From: Pseudomonas agarici
GTDB lineage: Bacteria; Pseudomonadota; Gammaproteobacteria; Pseudomonadales; Pseudomonadaceae
Length of the DNA stretch: 64,000 nt
Reading direction: 5' to 3'
Assembly (NCBI RefSeq): GCF_900109755.1
Contig: NZ_FOAR01000001.1
Span: 62,001-126,000 of the forward strand
Shown: positions 56,452 to 64,000 of the stretch, piece after piece
How positions within the stretch are numbered: position 1 is the stretch's first letter
Layout of the letters: each line of letters starts with the position of its first letter
The notes under the pieces: model-generated
Told to the model about the DNA's origin: nothing
What the model saw: the letters and a program-made list of their open reading frames with translations, nothing else
Databases searched by the model: none
Program-made: the position numbers and the translations under genes

Positions 56452-57756
56452 TTAGTTCAAGTGCTCGACGCGGATCCGCACGACAGGGCCAACCACACCT
56501 TGCAGGGCCTCCAGCGCGGCGATAGCGTCGTTAATATGCTGTTCCAGCACGCGGTGGGTCAGTAGGATCATCGGCACCAGGCCATCATGCTCTTCGACCT
56601 CCTTCTGCATGATCGATTCGATGTTGATCCCACGCTCCGACAGAATGCTTGCCACTTGGGCCAGGACGCCTGGATGGTCCTTGGCCTGGATACGCAGATA
56701 ATAGGAACTTTCGCAGGCTTCGATGGGCAAAATCGGATGGGCCGACAGCGAGTCTGGCTGGAAAGCCAGGTGCGGTACCCGATTCTCCGGGTCGGAGGTC
56801 ATCGCCCGCACCACGTCCACCAGATCGGCGATGACCGACGACGCGGTGGGTTCCATGCCGGCACCGGCCCCGTAGAACAGAGTCGAACCGGCTGCGTCGC
56901 CATTGACCATGACGGCGTTCATCACGCCGTTGACGTTGGCGATCAGGCGATCAGCCGGGATCAGGGTCGGGTGGACCCGCAACTCGATACCGGCGGCGGT
57001 GCTGCGCGCCACACCCAGGTGCTTGATGCGATAGCCCAGGGCCTCGGCATAGTTGACGTCGGCGGTGGTCAGCTTAGTGATGCCTTCGGTGTAGGCCTTG
57101 TCGAACTGCAGCGGAATACCGAACGCGATGGACGCCAGGATGGTCAGCTTGTGCGCGGCATCGATGCCTTCAACGTCGAAGGTCGGATCGGCTTCGGCAT
57201 AACCCAAAGCCTGGGCCTCGACCAGCACGTCCTCGAAGGTACGACCCTTCTCGCGCATTTCGGTGAGGATAAAGTTGCCGGTGCCGTTGATGATGCCGGC
57301 AACCCAGTTGATGCGATTGGCCGACAGGCCTTCGCGGATTGCCTTGATCACCGGGATACCGCCGGCCACCGCCGCTTCGAACGCCACGATCACGCCTTTC
57401 TCGCGGGCCTTGGCGAAGATTTCATTGCCGTACACCGCGATCAACGCTTTGTTCGCGGTGACCACGTGCTTGCCGTTCTCGATCGCTTTGAGTACCAGCT
57501 CACGGGCCACGGTATAGCCGCCCATCAGCTCTATGACGATGTCGATCTCAGGGTTCGTGACCACTTCGAAGACATCGTTGGTAATCGCAATACCGGTCGT
57601 TTGGAACTGAGGCTTTGGCGTGCGAGTGGCGATTTGTGCCACTTCGATTCCACGCCCGGCACGACGAGCAATTTCCTCGGCGTTACGCTGAAGTACGTTG
57701 AAGGTGCCACCACCGACGGTACCTAACCCACAGATGCCTACTTTGACCGGTTTCAC
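56452..57756 (-). CDS. hom: homoserine dehydrogenase
   Basis: Reduces aspartate semialdehyde to homoserine with NAD(P)H (434 aa). The Rossmann motif is VKVGICGLGTVGGGTFNVL, the catalytic region includes GYAEADPTFDVEGIDAAHKL, and a C-terminal ACT domain (YYLRIQAKDHPGVLAQVAS) gives threonine feedback control in the family. The start is GTG at 57756 with GGGGAG seven bases upstream. Two hairpins lie between the dsbC stop and this start. thrC follows. Confidence 0.97.
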   Translation of the reverse strand: MKPVKVGICGLGTVGGGTFNVLQRNAEEIARRAGRGIEVAQIATRTPKPQFQTTGIAITNDVFEVVTNPEIDIVIELMGGYTVARELVLKAIENGKHVVTANKALIAVYGNEIFAKAREKGVIVAFEAAVAGGIPVIKAIREGLSANRINWVAGIINGTGNFILTEMREKGRTFEDVLVEAQALGYAEADPTFDVEGIDAAHKLTILASIAFGIPLQFDKAYTEGITKLTTADVNYAEALGYRIKHLGVARSTAAGIELRVHPTLIPADRLIANVNGVMNAVMVNGDAAGSTLFYGAGAGMEPTASSVIADLVDVVRAMTSDPENRVPHLAFQPDSLSAHPILPIEACESSYYLRIQAKDHPGVLAQVASILSERGINIESIMQKEVEEHDGLVPMILLTHRVLEQHINDAIAALEALQGVVGPVVRIRVEHLN

Positions 57757-57773
57757 TCTGAACTCCCCATGAA

Positions 57774-57826
57774 ACGGCCGACGCGAGGTCGGCCGTGGAA
57801 AACAGCCGCTGGACCACCAGCGGCTG
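57774..57826 (-). promoter_or_regulatory. two adjacent hairpins between dsbC and hom
   Basis: ACGGCCGAC/GTCGGCCGT (57774-57782 and 57788-57796) and CAGCCGCTGG/CCAGCGGCTG (57803-57812 and 57817-57826) are two perfect stems six bases apart. On the minus strand they follow the dsbC stop by about 70 bases and end 18 bases before the hom GTG. The one nearer hom could shield or space the ribosome-binding site; the other may end dsbC mRNA. No leader peptide rich in Thr/Ile codons was found. Confidence 0.5.
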
Positions 57827-57894
57827 GCTATTTAGGACCCACGGGACGGATGCCCGGGATCATGCTCGTCAAAGACGACCGCGACGAGCCTGGA

Positions 57895-58626
57895 TTACTT
57901 GGCAGCCAGCGCCAGCTTGGCAACTTGTGCCGCCGGCTGGTAGCCTGGTATCACCTTGCCATCAGCCAGGACGATGGCCGGTGTACCGTTGACCCCGATC
58001 GACTGACCGAGGGCGAATTGTTTGGAAACCGGGTTGACGCACTGGGCGGCCTTGATTTCCTTGCCATCGACCATTTGGTCCATGGCGGTTTTCTTGTCGC
58101 TCGAACACCACACCGCCTGCAACTGCTCGTCACCCGGCGAACCCAGGCCCTGACGCGGGAAGGCGACATAACGCACCTCAATCCCCATCTTGTTCAACGC
58201 AGGCACTTCAGCGTGCAGCTTGTGGCAGTACGGGCAGGTGGTGTCGGTGAACACGGTGATATGCGACTTGGTCTCGCCGATGGCCGGATAGACCACGGTC
58301 TCGGCCACCGGAATACCGTTGATCAGCTTGGAGATGCCCAGGCGCTCGGTCTTTTCGGTGAGGTTGACCGGCTTGCCGTCCTGGAGCTGGAACAGGTAGC
58401 CCTGCATGACGAACTGACCGTCGGCGCTAGCATACAGCACGCGGCTGCCCTTGAGCTTGACTTCGTAAAGGCCGGCCAGGGGACTGGCGGTAATGCTCTC
58501 TACGGGAGTGTCCATCTGCAGGCTGTCGAGGCTCTTGCGAATCGCCTGTTCGGCGGCGCCATCGGCCAGGGCGAAGTTGCTGACCAACGCCAGGGCGGCG
58601 GCGGCGAAAATATGAGTCAAGCGCAT
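57895..58626 (-). CDS. dsbC: thiol:disulfide interchange protein DsbC
   Basis: Periplasmic disulfide isomerase (243 aa). A signal peptide (LTHIFAAAALALVSNFALA, cleaved before DG) leads to the N-terminal dimerisation domain (AIRKSLDSLQMDTPVESIT). The thioredoxin-fold catalytic domain has the CxxC motif in FTDTTCPYCHKLHAEV and the cis-Pro in VNGTPAIVLADG. The ATG at 58626 is chosen since the upstream in-frame codons lack a signal. It precedes hom on the same strand. Confidence 0.94.
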   Translation of the reverse strand: MRLTHIFAAAALALVSNFALADGAAEQAIRKSLDSLQMDTPVESITASPLAGLYEVKLKGSRVLYASADGQFVMQGYLFQLQDGKPVNLTEKTERLGISKLINGIPVAETVVYPAIGETKSHITVFTDTTCPYCHKLHAEVPALNKMGIEVRYVAFPRQGLGSPGDEQLQAVWCSSDKKTAMDQMVDGKEIKAAQCVNPVSKQFALGQSIGVNGTPAIVLADGKVIPGYQPAAQVAKLALAAK

Positions 58627-58752
58627 GGGTACTCCTGAAGGCGGGCAACTAATGGGAGGGGGGAAACACTGAGTGTAGTTTCGAGTTCCGGGCGCCCATC
58701 GTGCAAACGCGTCAAGCCTATCACATAAGGCCGGCATGACCGACTCCCAGCG

Positions 58753-59204
58753 ATGCGAGGCGTGGTGAAGTTTGATGTTTTTTGTGGGCACCCTGACTCG
58801 CGAAGCAAGCGACTCGATTCAAATGAACATGACCGTCGTTTCCCGGCTAATGCCTTGAGAAACATCAGCCCAATCACCGATTTCATCGCCAGACCTGTCG
58901 AGCCGCGCGTCAATCTCGCGGATAGGGCGTTAGTGGCGGCGGTGGCTGCTGGCTGCTGGCTGCTGGCTGCTTCCTCGCGACAATGAGCGATCTCATGTGC
59001 TTATTTCCAGCCCCTGAATCGCCTTGAAGAAGATTCCGACTCACTTACAGACATTGCCTACAAGCGATTGGCGCTACAGGGATTTAGATTGTGAGCGAGC
59101 CAACCGCAGCATATCCACTACAAGGCCGAGTCGATGGCATTGAGCTTTTCACCCATCAGGTAACACTAGAAACCACCCCAACCGGAGGGGGAAGCGCACG
59201 CTAG
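58753..59204 (+). other. unexplained stretch between dsbC and the acyl-carrier-like gene, with short open frames
   Basis: This is a gap of 638 bases (58627-59264). On the plus strand three short frames follow each other: 58753-58986 (77 codons), 58987-59094 (same frame after a TGA; includes LEEDSDSLTDIAYKRLAL) and 59091-59204. The last starts with GTG overlapping the previous stop (VSEPTAAYPLQGRVDGIELF). The last two look protein-like, but none has a good ribosome-binding site. They may be remnants of a decayed gene pair brought in with the acyl-carrier-like gene. Confidence 0.3.
58944..58971 (+). repeat. four tandem copies of GGCTGCT
   Basis: The heptamer GGCTGCT is repeated four times without a break between dsbC and the acyl-carrier-like gene. 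Seven-base units change the reading frame when copy number changes, but no supported gene crosses it. Confidence 0.85.
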
Positions 59205-59264
59205 AGCCTGGCCTGGTTGTCTTCGACCGGATCAGACCCGGCCTGTGCGCCTACGAGGCAAGGC

Positions 59265-59522
59265 ATGGAAAATAGACTGAATCGAGATGAAATCACCGAA
59301 AAGGTTATCCAACTGTTTGTCGACACCATCGGTTTTCTCGAACGAGAGCAGGTGACGGAGCAAACCGACTTCATTCGCGACTTCAAGATCATTGACGATG
59401 ACCTTACCTGCTTCGTGATGCAGGTGGAATGGCAGTTCAAATTGCATTCATCCCAGGAAGACCGGAACGCCATTACCACAATCAGGCAAATCGTCGACCT
59501 CATCACCCACCCATCCGACTGA
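59265..59522 (+). CDS. acyl-carrier-like protein lacking the phosphopantetheine serine
   Basis: An 85 aa four-helix-type protein. The helix I region is EITEKVIQLFVDTIGFLE, then TDFIRDFKIIDDDLTCFVMQ, which aligns with the DSL region of acyl carrier proteins, then VEWQFKL and the helix IV part TTIRQIVDLI. The attachment serine is replaced by Asp 44 (IIDDDL), so it should not carry a phosphopantetheine arm; DUF1493-type proteins share this trait. The ATG at 59265 has GAGGCAAGG upstream. It lies at a place where dsbC and xerD are adjacent in other pseudomonads that I recall, and is convergent with xerD. GC is lower than in its neighbours. Confidence 0.65.
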   Translation: MENRLNRDEITEKVIQLFVDTIGFLEREQVTEQTDFIRDFKIIDDDLTCFVMQVEWQFKLHSSQEDRNAITTIRQIVDLITHPSD

Positions 59523-59566
59523 GAGCATATGATCGCTCCCATTCACGCAATGCTTGTGCAACCGCT

Positions 59567-60463
59567 TCAGCCACGCGGGTGATGTTTAGCGTGCATGTCC
59601 TGCAGGCGGGCACGGGCGACATGAGTATAGATCTGCGTGGTCGACAGGTCGCTATGCCCCAGCAGCATCTGCACCACCCGCAGGTCCGCGCCGTGGTTGA
59701 GCAGATGGGTCGCAAAGGCATGGCGCAGGGTGTGCGGGGACAGCGACTTGCCGATCCCGGCGACCTTGGCCTGGTGCTTGATCCGGTGCCAGAAGGTCTG
59801 GCGGGTCATCTGCTCGCCACGCAGACTGGGAAACAGCACGTCGCTCGGCCGCCCGCCGAGCAGTTCGCCACGGGCATCGCGCATGTAGCGTTCAACCCAG
59901 ACAATCGCTTCCTCGCCCATTGGCACCAGGCGCTCCTTGCTGCCCTTGCCCATGACCCGCAACACGCCCTGGCGCAGGTTGACCTGCTCCAGGGTGAGGC
60001 TGATCAACTCCGTCACCCGCAGCCCACAGGCGTAGAGCACTTCCAGCATCGCACGGTCGCGCTGGCCGATGGCTTCGCTCAGGTCCGGCGCTTTCAGCAA
60101 GGCCTCGACGTCGGCTTCCGACAACGACTTGGGCAATGGTCGACCCAACTGCGGCATTTCCACCTGCAGGGTCGGATCGACAGCAATCAGCCTCTCGCGC
60201 AACAGGTAACGGTAAAATCCACGTAAGCCGGAAAGAAAGCGGGCCGTGGAGCGTGGTTTGTAGGCCTGCTCCAGACGCCAGGCCAGGTGGTCGAGAATCA
60301 GCTCGCGACCGGCATGCGCCAGTTCCAGGCCTTTTTCCTGTAACCAGCCGTTGAACAGCGCCAGGTCGCTGCGATAAGCGTTCCGGGTATTGTCGGACAG
60401 ACCCTTTTCCAGCCACAGGGCGTCGAGAAACTGGTCGATAAGCGGGTGATCGATGGCGGGCAT
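59567..60463 (-). CDS. xerD: site-specific tyrosine recombinase XerD
   Basis: Resolves chromosome dimers at dif with XerC and FtsK (298 aa). The N-terminal core-binding domain is IDQFLDALWLEKGLSDNTRN. The catalytic residues are Arg in YACGLRVTELISL, Lys in GKGSKERLVPMG, the His-x-x-Arg box SPHTLRHAFATHLLNHGADL, His in MLLGHSDLSTTQIYTHV and the nucleophile Tyr in that last stretch. The start at 60463 (MPAIDHPLIDQF) is the family one. Confidence 0.96.
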   Translation of the reverse strand: MPAIDHPLIDQFLDALWLEKGLSDNTRNAYRSDLALFNGWLQEKGLELAHAGRELILDHLAWRLEQAYKPRSTARFLSGLRGFYRYLLRERLIAVDPTLQVEMPQLGRPLPKSLSEADVEALLKAPDLSEAIGQRDRAMLEVLYACGLRVTELISLTLEQVNLRQGVLRVMGKGSKERLVPMGEEAIVWVERYMRDARGELLGGRPSDVLFPSLRGEQMTRQTFWHRIKHQAKVAGIGKSLSPHTLRHAFATHLLNHGADLRVVQMLLGHSDLSTTQIYTHVARARLQDMHAKHHPRG

Positions 60464-60539
60464 AAGCGCTCGAAAAGCAAAAGGCGATAAGCAGGTCAAC
60501 TGTGACAGCGCGTCACGATCTTTTCAAAACCCGGAATGC

Positions 60540-60567
60540 AAAAAAGCAGCCCGTAGGCTGCTTTTTT
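60540..60567 (-). terminator. terminator of the rpsP-rimM-trmD-rplS operon
   Basis: AAAAAAGCAGCC (60540-60551) and GGCTGCTTTTTT (60556-60567) form a stem with a 4-base loop. On the minus strand it lies 18 bases after the rplS stop with a T-tract, a strong rho-independent terminator. The symmetric A/T tails would let it act on the plus strand too. Confidence 0.92.
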
Positions 60568-60585
60568 CTGCATCGGAAGCTGGAC

Positions 60586-60936
60586 TTAAGCCAGTTTTTC
60601 CTTGATGCGAGCGGCTTTACCCGACAGATCGCGCAGGTAGTACAGCTTGGCCTTACGTACATCACCGCGACGCTTGACAGCCATGCTGTCGATTTGCGGG
60701 CTGTAGGTCTGGAAAGTACGTTCTACGCCAACACCGTTGGAGATTTTACGCACGGTGAACGCGCTGTTTACACCACGGTTACGCTTGGCAATTACCACGC
60801 CTTCGAACGCTTGCAGACGCGAACGGTCACCTTCCTTCACTTTCACCTGAACGACGATGGTGTCGCCCGGGGCAAAGGTAGGGATCTCTTTGGTCATCTG
60901 CTCTGCTTCGAGTGCAAGGATGATTTTGTTGGTCAT
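60586..60936 (-). CDS. rplS: 50S ribosomal protein L19
   Basis: Large-subunit protein at the 30S-50S interface (116 aa, normal length). It opens [21 protein letters not shown]19 signatures [34 protein letters not shown] and [20 protein letters not shown] follow. It is the last gene of the rpsP-rimM-trmD-rplS operon, 45 bases after trmD, and precedes the strong terminator. Confidence 0.98.
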
Positions 60937-60981
60937 GTTGTGCTCCTAAGGCAAATCGTCTGATCTACCATCGATACGTTG

Positions 60982-61734
60982 TTAACTATCGTCCCGCTCG
61001 CGGATGTATTCCTCGAGCAGCTTCTTCTCTTCTCCAGAAAGCGAGCGGCTTTCCAGAAGATCGGCGCGTCGTTCCGAGGTCCTGCCAAGGGACTGCTTCA
61101 GACGCCAACGCCGGATATGTGCGTGGTTGCCACTGAGCAACACGTCGGGAACACGCTGATCCGCATACACCTCCGGACGGGTGTAGTGCGGGCAATCCAG
61201 CAAACCATCCGTGAAGGAATCTTCCTCCGCGGAGTCCGCATGCCCTAAAGCTCCAGGCAGCAGTCGTGTAACCGCATCTATCAGAACCATCGCCGGCAGC
61301 TCGCCACCGGAAAGAACATAGTCCCCAATCGACCACTCTTCATCGACATAAGCCTCTATAAAGCGCTCGTCAATGCCTTCGTAACGACCCGCAATGAGGA
61401 TCAAGGCCTCCTCGTTCGCCAGATCGCGCACCGCCAACTGATTCAGTTGCCGGCCCTGGGGCGACAGGTAAATCACCTTCGCCGCCTCCCCTGCCGCCGC
61501 CTTAGCCTGAACCAGGGCGTCTTCAAGGGGTTTGATCTTCATCACCATGCCCGGACCACCGCCAAATGGGCGATCATCCACAGTGTGATGTCGATCGGTC
61601 GTGTAGTCCCGCGGATTCCAACAGGTCAACTGCAAGAGCCCCTGTTTCACCGCACGACTGGTGATACCGTAGTCGCTGATGGCGGAAAACATTTCGGGAA
61701 ACAAACTGATCACTTCTACGCGCAGGCCAGCCAT
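60982..61734 (-). CDS. trmD: tRNA (guanine37-N1)-methyltransferase
   Basis: SPOUT-family enzyme that makes m1G37 in tRNAs and prevents frameshifting (250 aa). The trefoil-knot parts are [20 protein letters not shown] and [20 protein letters not shown]. It opens [20 protein letters not shown]. Three bases separate it from rimM. Confidence 0.98.
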   Translation of the reverse strand: MAGLRVEVISLFPEMFSAISDYGITSRAVKQGLLQLTCWNPRDYTTDRHHTVDDRPFGGGPGMVMKIKPLEDALVQAKAAAGEAAKVIYLSPQGRQLNQLAVRDLANEEALILIAGRYEGIDERFIEAYVDEEWSIGDYVLSGGELPAMVLIDAVTRLLPGALGHADSAEEDSFTDGLLDCPHYTRPEVYADQRVPDVLLSGNHAHIRRWRLKQSLGRTSERRADLLESRSLSGEEKKLLEEYIRERDDS

Positions 61735-61737
61735 CGC

Positions 61738-62274
61738 TTAGAAGTCCGCATCCCAATCCACCTTCATCTCGCCAGCGCCAAGGTCGACAGCCAACACGCA
61801 TTGCTCCGTATAGGGCAACAGGCGTTCGCGATCATCCAGGCTGCCCGGACAAGGCTTGACCACCATGACATCGTTCGAGCCAGTCTCGAGCAGATGATCG
61901 ATCTTCCCGAACAGTTGTCCGAGGGTGTCGATGACCTTGAGACCTTCCAGTTGGTACCAGTAGTACTCGCCGTCGGTCAGTTCAGGGAATAGGTTGCGCG
62001 GCACGCAAATCTCATAACCGGCCAGAAGACGCGCTTCTTCACGATCATCAAGACCCTTGAGCTTCGCGACCAAGAACTTGTCGTTCCCACGCCCACTCAC
62101 CAGCTCTACCTGTTTCACGCTACCTTCGCGCTTGAGCGTCCAGGTTTTGTAGTCCAACAGGTTTTTGATCGGATCCGTGAAGGAATAAACCTTCACTTCG
62201 CCGCGAACGCCATGAACAGAATAGATCTTGCCGATAACGATCAAATCATCGGTAGAAGCAGGCGCCGCGTTCAT
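61738..62274 (-). CDS. rimM: ribosome maturation factor RimM
   Basis: Assembly factor that binds S19 and helps mature the 30S head (178 aa). The N-terminal barrel has VIGKIYSVHGVRGEVKVYSF, and the PRC-barrel part has EYYWYQLEGLKVID and GQLFGKIDHLLETGSND. It lies between rpsP and trmD in the standard order. Confidence 0.97.
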   Translation of the reverse strand: MNAAPASTDDLIVIGKIYSVHGVRGEVKVYSFTDPIKNLLDYKTWTLKREGSVKQVELVSGRGNDKFLVAKLKGLDDREEARLLAGYEICVPRNLFPELTDGEYYWYQLEGLKVIDTLGQLFGKIDHLLETGSNDVMVVKPCPGSLDDRERLLPYTEQCVLAVDLGAGEMKVDWDADF

Positions 62275-62279
62275 ATTGC

Positions 62280-62531
62280 TCAGGCCGCAGCCTTAGCAGA
62301 TTCCTTCAGCAACTGAGCAACGCGCTCAGAAGGTTGTGCACCAACGCTCAGCCAGTAGGCTACGCGCTCTTGGTTCACGGACAGACGAACTTCCTGACCA
62401 CGAGCAACCGGGTTGAAGAAACCCACTTGTTCTTTGTGCGAACCGTCACGAGCGTTGCGGCTGTCGGTTACGGTCAGGTGGTAAAACGGGCGCTTTTTGG
62501 AGCCGCCAAGGGCAAGACGGATTGTTAGCAT
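62280..62531 (-). CDS. rpsP: 30S ribosomal protein S16
   Basis: Small-subunit protein (83 aa) opening [20 protein letters not shown], with [17 protein letters not shown] and [16 protein letters not shown]. It is the first gene of the rpsP-rimM-trmD-rplS operon and lies five bases before rimM. A good promoter lies about 75 bases upstream. Confidence 0.98.
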   Translation of the reverse strand: MLTIRLALGGSKKRPFYHLTVTDSRNARDGSHKEQVGFFNPVARGQEVRLSVNQERVAYWLSVGAQPSERVAQLLKESAKAAA

Positions 62532-62603
62532 GTGAACATCGTTCCTGTAGTCGGTGCTGCAAATCTAAATGCACAGCGGGCATAGGTGCCCGAAAGGCCG
62601 CAT

Positions 62604-62631
62604 ATTCTAAGGAATATCCGGCCTTTTGCAA
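62604..62631 (-). promoter_or_regulatory. promoter of the rpsP operon
   Basis: On the minus strand TTGCAA (complement 62626-62631) and TAGAAT (complement 62604-62609) are separated by 16 bases. A GC-rich discriminator (GCGGCC) follows, which suits growth-rate control of ribosomal operons. The leader is about 65 nt. Confidence 0.65.
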
Positions 62632-62781
62632 ATGACTTTTTCCGGCGCCTGGCGCCATGCAATCAAGATTTGCCATAGAGCCGCAGTAAAAACGGCAGAT
62701 CAGCTCCTGCATAGCGCAGGTTTGCTGGAGATCCCCGCGTCCGTGCGAGGCAACGCCGACATGACAGCCGGCGCAGATTAT

Positions 62782-64000
<1,219 letters not shown>

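Overview
The window reads as a chromosomal segment of a fluorescent-group Pseudomonas. It is GC-rich and carries gammaproteobacterial housekeeping genes. Several gene runs match what I recall of Pseudomonas chromosomes: glnD-dapC / dapD-csdA; tsaB-adk-ppc; DUF4398 lipoprotein-lptF / hydrolase / QEGLA / tetR / lysS / prfB; recJ-yaeQ; thrC-hom-dsbC-xerD-rplS-trmD-rimM-rpsP-ffh. REP-like GTGGCGAG...CTCGCCAC palindromes sit in intergenic gaps. I see no insertion sequence, prophage, CRISPR array, rRNA or tRNA gene. The two end genes, rpsB and ffh, are cut by the window edges.

Layout. 0-9.8 kb: rpsB (partial), map, glnD, dapC, an ArsC/Spx-like protein, dapD, then the CsdA-CsdE-TcdA sulfur-transfer set. 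10-18.3 kb: the GH17-GT2 glucan synthase ndvB, dapE-rlmA, a small protein gene, a cold-shock gene and plsB. 18.4-23.2 kb: several poorly known proteins (one with two YbaY-like halves, DUF4197, one with a duplicated motif, DUF72) and rsmJ. 23.2-29.9 kb: tsaB, adk, ppc and an envelope lipoprotein pair ending in lptF. 30-37 kb: a minus-strand run of small membrane protein, lipoprotein hydrolase, QEGLA metallopeptidase-like protein and TetR regulator, then lysS, prfB with its programmed frameshift, and a DUF533 protein. 37-43 kb: a ydcSTUV-patD-type polyamine/GABA uptake and oxidation operon. 43-48.4 kb: an old-yellow-enzyme reductase, recJ, yaeQ and a class III CoA-transferase. 48.6-54.9 kb: a DUF3509 gene and a Roc/Bvg-type signalling module made of a NarL-type regulator, a REC-EAL protein and a sensor with two periplasmic binding domains and a phosphorelay. 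55-64 kb: thrC, hom, dsbC, a small gene for an acyl-carrier-like protein without its serine, xerD, and the rpsP-rimM-trmD-rplS operon next to ffh.

How the genes work together. dapC, dapD and dapE are three enzymes of the succinylase route to diaminopimelate and lysine, and hom/thrC lead from aspartate semialdehyde to threonine. tsaB makes t6A in tRNA, and CsdA/CsdE/TcdA convert t6A to its cyclic form. map, rpsB, rpsP, rplS, trmD, rimM, lysS, prfB, rlmA and rsmJ serve translation. ndvB, plsB, lptF and dsbC serve the envelope.

The most unusual items are these. The EAL domain of the Roc-like REC-EAL protein has lost the Asp pair and the catalytic Glu. The QEGLA protein carries a full HExxxH...QE zinc-peptidase signature. 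The acyl-carrier-like protein has Asp in place of the phosphopantetheine serine and lies between dsbC and xerD. Two uncharacterised proteins are built from internal repeats.
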